Made by a program: the position numbers and the translations under genes
The notes under the pieces: model-generated
Databases searched by the model: none
What the model saw: only the letters and a program-made list of their open reading frames with translations
What the model was told of the DNA's origin: nothing
Part shown: one piece after another, positions 1 through 5,506 of the stretch
Layout of the letters: the number at the start of each line of letters is the position of its first letter
Position numbering within the stretch: the stretch's first letter is position 1
NCBI GenBank assembly: GCA_022837365.1
Contig: JALHHV010000126.1
Coordinates: forward strand, 1 to 5,705
Origin: Desulfovibrio sp.
GTDB taxonomy: Bacteria > Desulfobacterota > Desulfovibrionia > Desulfovibrionales > Desulfovibrionaceae
Direction of reading: 5' to 3'
DNA: 5,705 nucleotides

Positions 1-1
1 G

Positions 2-214
2 GCCCTGGTGCGCGACGTGCGCGCCGTGAAGGGGGCCGCCGCCGGTTCCGTGCGGGTGGACGCGGTGGCCCGCTCGCTCACCGTGGCCCCCGACCCCGGA
101 CTGGAAACCGCCCTGCGCCTAGACGAGGCGGCTGGCGACCCCGGTCCGTGCCCTGCCCGGCACGGTGGGGAGGACGCCCACAAGGCGGGCAAGGGGCGCG
201 GCAGGCGGCGCTGA
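2..214 (+). CDS. 3' end of an unidentified protein-coding gene (partial)
   Basis: This is the last 70 codons of a gene that begins left of the window, ending at TGA 212-214. The frame is open from base 2 and its third codon positions are almost all G or C, as in the clear genes nearby. One alternative frame stops early and the other gives an arginine/glycine/proline-rich product typical of a shadow. The visible protein has a short segment (GSVRVDAVARSLTV) of alternating hydrophobic residues, followed by a hydrophilic tail rich in Gly, Lys and Arg that ends in RGRRR. The beta-strand-like segment faintly recalls the end of a heavy-metal-associated (HMA-like) ferredoxin fold. That is only a resemblance, with no CxxC visible, so I assign no function. 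The tail looks disordered. The GTG at base 8 is probably an internal Val. Confidence 0.5.
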   Translation, partial: ALVRDVRAVKGAAAGSVRVDAVARSLTVAPDPGLETALRLDEAAGDPGPCPARHGGEDAHKAGKGRGRRR

Positions 215-369
215 TCGGTATCCACCGGCCCGCACCCCGCGCGGGTCAGGCAGTATCGGCTTGTTGACCGACGTGCGGCATACCGCATACAGTCCGCCAC
301 GGCCCTGCGGAGGCCCGTAGAGTAGGGGCAGTTTCTAAATTGTCCTTTCGCCCGTTGGCTTCGTCAAAC

Positions 370-409
370 TTCACCTGCCATGTCGGTCGAATACGATAAG
401 AGTATACTC
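370..409 (+). promoter_or_regulatory. Candidate promoter and palindrome upstream of the EAL/HDOD-sdaA pair
   Basis: This is an AT-richer island in an otherwise GC-rich region. A near-consensus -10 hexamer, TATACT, lies at 403-408 and sits inside a perfect 10-base palindrome, GAGTATACTC (400-409), but no good -35 is found 16-18 bases upstream of it. A second possible pair is TTCACC (370-375) and TACGAT (392-397) with a 16-base spacer. Transcription from TATACT would start near base 415, giving a leader of about 45 bases to the chosen start at 460. The rest of the gap (215-369) holds only weak hairpins: TGCGG/CCGCA at 274-278/283-287 and a bulged stem at 299-318. Neither is followed by a convincing T-run, so a terminator for the upstream gene is not established. 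Confidence 0.35.
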
Positions 410-459
410 CCTCATGGTGCGCAGGGATGGGGGAACATCGGGGGGAAGGGATTTCGCTC

Positions 460-1884
460 ATGCTCAGGCGCATGCGATCGTTGCTCGGCCTCGCGGATGC
501 CGACGAACCGCCTTCCCTTGCCCCGTCCCGAGCGGCGGCGCGGGCGGCTGACGGCACGGCGTCGTCCCGGCCGGACGCCGGGGCCGCCCCGGCAACCTGC
601 CCGGCGGACGCGGCCTGCGGCCCGGCGCTGCTGGTGGCCCGGCAACCGGTGTTCGATGCCTCGGGAGAGGTGTGGGGCTACGAACTGCTGTTCCGCCAGC
701 CCGACTGCCCCGAGTGCTGCGGCGAGGACGTGGACGCCAGCGTGGCCACCGCCTCGGTCATGGCCGACGGCTTCGCCATGGCCCGCCCGGCCCTGGGGCC
801 GGGCCAGCGCCTGCTGGTGAACTTCGGCGAGGACATGCTGCTGGCCGGTGCGCCGCGCATCCTGCCCGCCGACGTGTGCGGGGTGGAGGTGCTGGAGACG
901 GTGCCCGCCACCGGGGCCGTGCTGGGGGCTCTTGCCGACCTCAAGTCCGAGGGCTACCTGATCGTGGTGGACGATTACGCGGGGCAGCCCGGCATGGACG
1001 CGCTGCTGGACATGGCGGACATCGTCAAGATCGACGTGCTGGGCCGCCCGCTGACGGACCTTGCCCGCGACGTGGCCGGTCTGCGCGCCCGCCAGTGTCT
1101 GCTGCTGGCGGAAAAGGTGGAGGACCTGGCCACCCACCGCCAGTGCGAGGCCTTGGGATTCTCGCTGTTCCAGGGGTTCTTCTTCAGCCGGCCGGAACTG
1201 GTGCACGGCAGGCGGCTGGACAGTTCGCAGGCGGCCAAGATGCGCCTGCTGGCCACCCTGGCCCGCGAGGACGTGAACATCAAGGCCGCCACCGAGGTGG
1301 TGCGCTCCGACGCGGCCCTTTCGTACAAGCTGCTGCGCTACATCAATTCCGTGCACTTCGGGCTGCCGGTGAAGGTCACGTCCATCCAGCACGGCATCTT
1401 GCTGCTGGGTACGCGCAACCTGGTGCAGTGGCTGTGCGTCACCGTGCTTTCCGAATTCGACACCGGCCCCATGGCGCGCGAACTCATCGCGGTCTCGGCC
1501 CTGCGCGCCAAGTTCCTGGAACTGTGCGCATCCCGCGCCGCCGTGCGCGCCGGTCAGGCGCCGCCGCCCGCCGCGCCCCGGCCCATGCCGCAATCGGGGA
1601 CGCTGTTCATGCTCGGGCTGTTCTCGCTGCTGGAGCCGCTGCTGTGCCTGCCGCTGGCGGAACTGCTGCGTTCGCTGCCGCTGGTGGACGACTTGACCGA
1701 GGCCCTTTCCGAGCACACCGGCCCCTACGCGCCGTGGCTGGCCCTGATGGAACACTACGAGCGGGGCCGCTGGGACGAAGTGCTGGCCAGCGGGGCGGCC
1801 ATGAGCCTGACCCAGGCCGACCTGGCCGTGGCCTACGCGGGCGCGCTGGAATGGACCGCCTTCTTTCACGACAGCCGGGAGTAG
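460..1884 (+). CDS. EAL-like/HDOD two-domain signalling protein (YuxH/CdgJ type)
   Basis: This is a predicted cytoplasmic signalling protein of 474 residues. Residues 14-53 form an Ala/Pro-rich, probably flexible linker. An EAL-like cyclic-di-GMP phosphodiesterase domain follows at about 57-250, and an HDOD domain at about 254-460. The EAL core motifs are recognisable: GYELLFR with Glu75 in place of canonical EALxR, VNF with Asn121, VEVLE with Glu143, VVDDY with Asp171-Asp172, VKID with Lys190, LAEKVE with Glu218, and QGFFFSRP with Gln238. Most metal- and substrate-contacting positions are therefore kept, but the loop after DD (YAGQ instead of FGTG) is altered and the domain is shorter than usual. 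Activity is uncertain; relatives include both active and inactive forms. The HDOD part carries the family's SYKLLRYINS, IQHGILLLG and LFMLGLFSLLEPLL stretches, with an extra Pro/Ala-rich insert at about 359-380. I chose ATG 460 because GGAAGGG (444-450) sits 9 bases upstream. ATG 427, 11 codons earlier in frame, has only an abutting AGGG. The gene is followed at once by sdaA. Confidence 0.9.
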   Translation: MLRRMRSLLGLADADEPPSLAPSRAAARAADGTASSRPDAGAAPATCPADAACGPALLVARQPVFDASGEVWGYELLFRQPDCPECCGEDVDASVATASVMADGFAMARPALGPGQRLLVNFGEDMLLAGAPRILPADVCGVEVLETVPATGAVLGALADLKSEGYLIVVDDYAGQPGMDALLDMADIVKIDVLGRPLTDLARDVAGLRARQCLLLAEKVEDLATHRQCEALGFSLFQGFFFSRPELVHGRRLDSSQAAKMRLLATLAREDVNIKAATEVVRSDAALSYKLLRYINSVHFGLPVKVTSIQHGILLLGTRNLVQWLCVTVLSEFDTGPMARELIAVSALRAKFLELCASRAAVRAGQAPPPAAPRPMPQSGTLFMLGLFSLLEPLLCLPLAELLRSLPLVDDLTEALSEHTGPYAPWLALMEHYERGRWDEVLASGAAMSLTQADLAVAYAGALEWTAFFHDSRE

Positions 1885-1889
1885 GAATG
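1877..1889 (+). promoter_or_regulatory. sdaA ribosome binding site overlapping the upstream stop
   Basis: GGGAG (1877-1881) lies 5 bases before ATG 1887. It sits inside the last codons of the EAL/HDOD gene and directly precedes that gene's TAG stop (1882-1884). This site fixes the sdaA start, even though the frame is open much further upstream (back to at least base 672). Ribosomes ending the first gene would be positioned on the second gene's initiation region, so translational coupling is likely. Confidence 0.75.
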
Positions 1890-3266
1890 AAACCCCTGAT
1901 CGCCACCATCGAGACGTCGCTGTTCGACATGTTCGAGGCCGGTCCCGGCCCGTCCAGTTCCCATACCATCGGCCCCATGAAGGCGGGACACGACTTCCGT
2001 TCCCTGTGCGCCGTCCTGCCGCCCGACGTGCTGGCCCGCGCGGCGGACATCCGGGTGCGGCTGTACGGCTCGCTGAGCGCCACGGGCGTGGGCCACGGCA
2101 CCACCGGCGCGGTGCTGGCCGGGCTGCTGGGGCACCGGCCCGCCACCTGCCCGCCGGGGCTGCTGGAATCGCTGCCCGCGCTGCCGGAGGCGGACCGCAC
2201 CCTGCGCCTGGGCCCCGCCGCCATGGTGCTTTGCGAAGGCGCCGTGCTGCGCGACGCGGTGCAGCATTCCTACCCCTTCAGCAACACCCTGGTCATGGAA
2301 CTGCTGGACGCGCACGGCGTGGTGCTGTGTGCGCGCGAGTACTATTCCGTGGGCGGCGGGTTCATCCAGTGGAAGGGCTGGCGGCCCGAGGAGCGCGGCA
2401 GGCCCGTGCACCCCTACCGCAGCATGGCGCAGTTGCGCGCGCGGCTGGAAGAGACCGGGCTGACCATCCACGAACTGATCCTGGAGAACGAGATGGCGGT
2501 CACCGGCATGGGCCGCGCCGCCATCCTGGACCGGCTGGCCGCCATCATCGAACTGATGGAGGCCAGCGTGCGGCGCGGCATCGAGGACGGCGGCCCGCTG
2601 CCCGGCACCCTGGGCGTGCACCGCAAGGCCCGCGTGCTGCTGATGCGCGCCCAGCGGCTGCCCAACGAGGTGGATGTCTTCCTGGGGCGGCTGAACGCCT
2701 ATGCCTTTGCCGCCGCCGAGGAAAACGCGGCGGGCGGGGTCATCGTCACCGCGCCCACCTGCGGCGCGGCGGGGGTGATGCCCGCGCTGCTCTACGCCAT
2801 GCGCCACGACCTCGCCATCGGTGACCGGGCCGTGCGCGAAGGCGTGCTGGCGTCGGCCGCCGTGGGGTTTCTGGCCAAGCACAACGCGGGCATCGCCGGG
2901 GCCGAGATGGGCTGCCAGGGCGAGGTGGGCGTGGCCTCGGCCATGGCCGCCGCCATGCTGGCCCATGCGCGCGGCAACCCGGTGCACGTGGTGGAGAACG
3001 CGGCGGAAATAGCGCTGGAACACCACCTGGGCCTGACCTGCGACCCCGTGGGCGGCTTCGTGCAGATTCCGTGCATCGAACGCAACGCCGTGGGCGCGGT
3101 GAAAGCCTACAACGCCTGCCTGCTGGCCACCTGCGAAGACCCGCGCCACCACCGGGTGACCCTGGACAGCGTCATCGCGGCCATGGCCGAGATAGGGCGC
3201 GACATGAACGCCAAGTTCAAGGAAACCTCTTCCGGCGGGCTCGCGGTCAGCGTGGTGGAGTGCTGA
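1887..3266 (+). CDS. sdaA: L-serine dehydratase (L-serine ammonia-lyase), iron-sulfur type, single chain
   Basis: This cytoplasmic enzyme converts L-serine to pyruvate and ammonia using a [4Fe-4S] cluster rather than pyridoxal phosphate. The 459 residues match the usual length of the fused alpha/beta form. The N-terminal beta domain starts with SLFDMFEAGPGPSSSHT; the GPSSSHT at 21-27 is a family hallmark. The catalytic alpha domain follows with TAPTCGAAGVMPALL (288-302), a GCQGEVGVAS block with Cys343, and GLTCDPVGGFVQIPCIERNA (382-401) with Cys385 and Cys396. These three Cys are the expected cluster ligands. The protein ends in Cys459, matching relatives whose terminal Cys reaches the cluster. 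The start is set by homology (the family begins just before SLFDMF) and by the GGGAG site; the long open frame upstream overlaps the previous gene and is a shadow. Pyruvate made here would enter central metabolism. It is likely co-transcribed with the preceding signalling gene. Confidence 0.96.
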   Translation: MKPLIATIETSLFDMFEAGPGPSSSHTIGPMKAGHDFRSLCAVLPPDVLARAADIRVRLYGSLSATGVGHGTTGAVLAGLLGHRPATCPPGLLESLPALPEADRTLRLGPAAMVLCEGAVLRDAVQHSYPFSNTLVMELLDAHGVVLCAREYYSVGGGFIQWKGWRPEERGRPVHPYRSMAQLRARLEETGLTIHELILENEMAVTGMGRAAILDRLAAIIELMEASVRRGIEDGGPLPGTLGVHRKARVLLMRAQRLPNEVDVFLGRLNAYAFAAAEENAAGGVIVTAPTCGAAGVMPALLYAMRHDLAIGDRAVREGVLASAAVGFLAKHNAGIAGAEMGCQGEVGVASAMAAAMLAHARGNPVHVVENAAEIALEHHLGLTCDPVGGFVQIPCIERNAVGAVKAYNACLLATCEDPRHHRVTLDSVIAAMAEIGRDMNAKFKETSSGGLAVSVVEC

Positions 3267-3298
3267 CCGGCCCTTTTCGTCCGGTATCCGAAAGAAAG

Positions 3299-3328
3299 CG
3301 GCGTCCACCCCCTGCGGGATGGACGCCG
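3299..3328 (-). terminator. Rho-independent terminator of fba-gap, possibly shared with sdaA
   Basis: A perfect 9-base inverted repeat, CGGCGTCCA (3299-3307) and TGGACGCCG (3320-3328), surrounds a 12-base loop. Read on the minus strand, the stem is followed by CTTTCTTTCGG, a reasonable T-rich tail, and it lies 29 bases beyond the gap stop. Read on the plus strand, it lies 32 bases after the sdaA stop but is followed by TCATTGCTTC, a poorer tail. It therefore mainly serves gap and may slow plus-strand readthrough. A small extra stem (ACCGG 3266-3270 / CCGGT 3281-3285) overlaps the sdaA stop. Confidence 0.7.
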
Positions 3329-3357
3329 TCATTGCTTCAATCGATCGGCAACAGCCC

Positions 3358-4356
3358 CTACAGGTCCTTGCCCACCATGCGCAGCAGCCGCACCAGCTGG
3401 TTGGTGAAGCCCGCTTCGTTGTCGTACCAGATGATCAGCTTCAGCATGGTGCCGCCGATGACGCTGGTGCACGGCGCATCCACCACGCCGCCGTAGGTGG
3501 AGCCCATGTAGTCCACGGACACCAGCGGTTCTTCGGTGTAGCCCATGTTGCCCAGCAGCGGTCCCTCGGCCGCGGCCTTCAGCAGGGCGTTGACCTCTTC
3601 CACGCTGGTGGGGCGCTCCAGTTCGCAGGTCAGGTCCACCAGCGACACGTTGGGGGTGGGCACGCGCACGGCCATGCCGTCCAGCTTGCCCGCCAGCGCG
3701 GGGATGACCAGCGTGGTGGCCTTGGCCGCCCCGGTGGTGGTGGGGATCATGGACAGGGCGGCGGCGCGGGCGCGGCGCGGGTCCTTGTGCGAACCGTCCA
3801 GGATGCGCTGGCTCATGGTGTACGAGTGCACCGTGGTCATCAGGCCGTGCTTGATGCCGAACGCCTCGTGGATGGTCTTGGCGGCGGGGGCCAGACAGTT
3901 GGTGGTGCACGAGGCGGCGGAGATCACTTCGTGCCTGGCCGGGTCGTAGTCGCCATGGTTCACGCCCATGACCACGGTGACGTCGGCGTCCTTGGCCGGT
4001 GCGCTGATGACCGACTTCTTCGCGCCGCAGGCCAGGTGCTGCGCAAGGCCCGCGCGGTCCTTGATGGTGCCGGTGGTTTCCACCGAGATGTCGATGCCGA
4101 GGTCCTTCCACTTCCATTCGCCCGCGCGCTCGCGGGTGACGGCGATGTGGCGCCCGTTGACGATGAGCCCGGCGTCGTCGTGGCCCACTTCGCCCCGGAA
4201 GGTGCCGTGGCACGAATCGTACTTGAACAGGCGGGCCAGCGAGGCGTTGTCGGCGCGGGCGTTGATGGCGGCCACGCCGAGGTCGTCGGTGTCGGCCAGC
4301 AGTCTGACGAGGTAGCGGCCGATGCGGCCGAAACCGTTCATCCCAAGCTTGATCAT
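3358..4356 (-). CDS. gap: Glyceraldehyde-3-phosphate dehydrogenase, type I (phosphorylating), probable NADP-capable
   Basis: This cytoplasmic tetrameric enzyme interconverts glyceraldehyde 3-phosphate plus phosphate with 1,3-bisphosphoglycerate using NAD(P). The 332 residues match the family. The Rossmann N-terminus has NGFGRIGR (7-14). The active site is SAASCTTNC (146-154) with catalytic Cys150, paired with His177 in TTVHSYT. Downstream are RRARAAA (194-200), PTTTGAAKA (205-213), RVPTPNVS (231-238) and WYDNEAGF (310-317). Two cofactor positions depart from NAD-specific enzymes. The Asp normally following the Ile-Asn near residue 32 is Ala33, followed by Arg34. The Leu-Pro pair before HKD is Gly188-Ser189, close to the Ala-Ser of plastid GapA. 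I infer relaxed or NADP-leaning specificity. The ATG is preceded by AGGGGA with an 8-base spacer. It lies 22 bases after the fba stop, so the two genes form an operon and act on the same triose-phosphate pool. Confidence 0.97.
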   Translation of the reverse strand: MIKLGMNGFGRIGRYLVRLLADTDDLGVAAINARADNASLARLFKYDSCHGTFRGEVGHDDAGLIVNGRHIAVTRERAGEWKWKDLGIDISVETTGTIKDRAGLAQHLACGAKKSVISAPAKDADVTVVMGVNHGDYDPARHEVISAASCTTNCLAPAAKTIHEAFGIKHGLMTTVHSYTMSQRILDGSHKDPRRARAAALSMIPTTTGAAKATTLVIPALAGKLDGMAVRVPTPNVSLVDLTCELERPTSVEEVNALLKAAAEGPLLGNMGYTEEPLVSVDYMGSTYGGVVDAPCTSVIGGTMLKLIIWYDNEAGFTNQLVRLLRMVGKDL

Positions 4357-4378
4357 GAGTCCGTTCCCCTAAAAACGG

Positions 4379-5302
4379 TTAGATCTTGTTCGAGCAGCCC
4401 AGCACGTTGCGGATCTTGTGCTGAACCATGTTCTTCACGGCGTCGCGCGCGGGCTTGAGGTACGCGCGCGGGTCGAAGTCGGCCGGTTTTTCCATGAAAT
4501 GCTTGCGGATGGTGGCGGTCATGGCCAGGCGGATGTCGGTGTCGATGTTGATCTTGCACACGCCGAAGGTGGCCGCCTTGCGCAGCAGGTCTTCGGGCAC
4601 GCCCTTGGCGCCGCCCACCTTGCCGCCGTAGGCGTTAGCCATGTCCACGAATTCCTGCGGCACGCTGGACGCGCCATGCAGCACCAGCGGATAGCCGGGC
4701 AGCATGGCGGTGATCTTTTCCAGCCGGTCGAAGTCCAGCTTGGCCTCGCCCGCGAACTTGTACGCGCCGTGGCTGGTGCCGATGGCGATGGCCAGTGAAT
4801 CGCAGCCGGTGCGCTGCACGAAGTCCACGGCCTGGTCGGGGTCGGTGTACACCGAATGCTCGGCGGACACGTCGTCCTCCACGCCCGCCAGCTGGCCCAG
4901 TTCCGCCTCCACCCACACGCCGCGCGCGTGGGCGTATTCGACGACCTGTTTCGTGACGGCGATGTTCTCTTCATACGGCAGGTGCGAGCCGTCGTACATG
5001 ACCGAGGTGAACCCGCCGTCGATGCAGTCCTTGCAGATCTGGAAGTCCTGCCCGTGGTCCAGGTGCAGCACCACCGGCAGGTCGGTGTCCAGCAGGGCCG
5101 CCTCGATGAGCTTCACGATGTAGTTCTGCCCGGCGTACTTGCGGGCGCCGGCGGAAACCTGGAGGATCAGCGGGGCCTTTTCTTCGCCGGCCGCCTGCAT
5201 GATGCCCTGGATGATCTCCATGTTGTTCACGTTGAAGGCGCCGATGGCGTACCCTTCCTTGTAGGCCCGCTCGAACATCTGCTTGGGACCGGTCAGCGGC
5301 AT
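4379..5302 (-). CDS. fba: Class II fructose-1,6-bisphosphate aldolase
   Basis: This is a zinc-dependent cytoplasmic aldolase that cleaves fructose 1,6-bisphosphate to dihydroxyacetone phosphate and glyceraldehyde 3-phosphate, and catalyses the reverse in gluconeogenesis. The 307 residues fit the class IIB form. Visible family blocks are GAFNVNN (21-27), VVLHLDHGQD (77-86) with catalytic Asp82 and zinc ligand His83, SVMYDGSHLPYEEN (100-113), VEAELGQLAGVED (131-143), IGTSHGAYKF (174-183) with His178, LVLHGASS (206-213) with His209, and NIDTDIRLA (252-260). FDPRAYLKPARDAV near the C-terminus is typical. The start is strongly supported by AGGAGG five bases upstream of ATG. It is the first gene of the fba-gap operon, so its product glyceraldehyde 3-phosphate is the substrate of the next enzyme. 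No frameshift or missing active-site residue is seen. Confidence 0.97.
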   Translation of the reverse strand: MPLTGPKQMFERAYKEGYAIGAFNVNNMEIIQGIMQAAGEEKAPLILQVSAGARKYAGQNYIVKLIEAALLDTDLPVVLHLDHGQDFQICKDCIDGGFTSVMYDGSHLPYEENIAVTKQVVEYAHARGVWVEAELGQLAGVEDDVSAEHSVYTDPDQAVDFVQRTGCDSLAIAIGTSHGAYKFAGEAKLDFDRLEKITAMLPGYPLVLHGASSVPQEFVDMANAYGGKVGGAKGVPEDLLRKAATFGVCKINIDTDIRLAMTATIRKHFMEKPADFDPRAYLKPARDAVKNMVQHKIRNVLGCSNKI

Positions 5303-5313
5303 GGGTTCCTCCT
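5300..5313 (-). promoter_or_regulatory. Consensus ribosome binding site of fba
   Basis: On the minus strand a perfect AGGAGG (complement of 5308-5313) lies five bases before ATG (5302-5300). It decides the start and predicts strong translation, as expected for an abundant glycolytic enzyme. Confidence 0.85.
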
Positions 5314-5444
5314 GCTGCGCCGGACGGGCGTGCTGCCTGCTGGTCCGGCGGTGGAAATGAGTTCGTCGGTCGCGCTCCGCCGGGGGGCCGGGCGGGCGCG
5401 CGCGATCCGGGCATGCCTTCGGAAGGCCCGTCCGTAGCGCGGGA

Positions 5445-5480
5445 AAGATACCAGAATCCGTGGCAAAAATAAAGACGGGC
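5445..5480 (-). promoter_or_regulatory. Candidate fba-gap promoter with extended -10, and GC-rich leader
   Basis: Between the surE terminator and fba, the only AT-rich stretch lies next to the terminator. On the minus strand it reads TGGTATCTT (complement of 5445-5453), an extended -10-like box, with a weak TTTATT-like -35 17 bases upstream that coincides with the terminator's T-run. Transcripts would have a leader of roughly 130-140 bases. The leader is GC-rich and contains a potential hairpin around 5409-5431 (GCCTT/AAGGC arms at 5415-5419/5423-5427 with flanking pairing). No T-run follows it, and I recognise no known riboswitch. Confidence 0.3.
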
Positions 5481-5501
5481 CGCGCGGGGCTGCCCGTCTT
5501 T
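5471..5501 (-). terminator. Rho-independent terminator of surE
   Basis: A perfect 10-base inverted repeat, AAAGACGGGC (5471-5480) and GCCCGTCTTT (5492-5501), flanks an 11-base GC-rich loop. On the minus strand it begins only a few bases after the surE stop and runs straight into TTTATTTTTG, a strong T-tail. The sequence on the plus-strand side lacks an equivalent tail, so it works for surE. It separates surE transcription from the fba-gap operon that follows in the same direction. Confidence 0.87.
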
Positions 5502-5506
5502 CATGG

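Noticed and set aside
236..245. Palindrome CCCGCGCGGG after the first partial gene as a terminator or operator
   Set aside because: It has no loop, no T-run follows, and GC-only palindromes are expected by chance at this base composition.
246..557. 103-codon minus-strand frame covering the 5' intergenic region
   Set aside because: There is no ribosome site, no recognisable domain and no coding-like third-position bias, and it overlaps the start of the EAL/HDOD gene.
412..1869. 485-codon open frame on the minus strand opposite the EAL/HDOD gene
   Set aside because: The product is rich in His, Gln, Gly and Arg with no recognisable domain. It mirrors a high-GC gene whose antisense frame rarely meets stop codons.
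672..1886. Upstream extension of the sdaA frame to base 672, giving an 864-residue fusion
   Set aside because: The extra 405 residues are low-complexity Arg/Gly/Pro/Ala text overlapping the EAL/HDOD gene. Family length, the SLFDMF start region and the GGGAG site all place the real start at 1887.
1866..3332. 488-codon minus-strand open frame opposite sdaA
   Set aside because: It has the same His/Gln/Gly/Arg-rich shadow composition, covers an unmistakable serine dehydratase gene and starts inside the gap terminator region.
4361..4378. CCGTT/AACGG inverted repeat between fba and gap as an intercistronic terminator
   Set aside because: The stem is only five bases, no suitable tail follows, and it overlaps the gap ribosome site; the two genes are best read as one operon.
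3319..4458. 379-codon plus-strand open frame opposite gap
   Set aside because: It is an antisense shadow rich in His, Gly and Val. The minus-strand GAPDH has every active-site motif.
4971..5504. 177-codon minus-strand open frame beginning at ATG 5504
   Set aside because: Its ATG and first codons are part of the surE terminator stem, no ribosome site is visible, and it then runs out of frame through fba. It is not a leader gene I can support.
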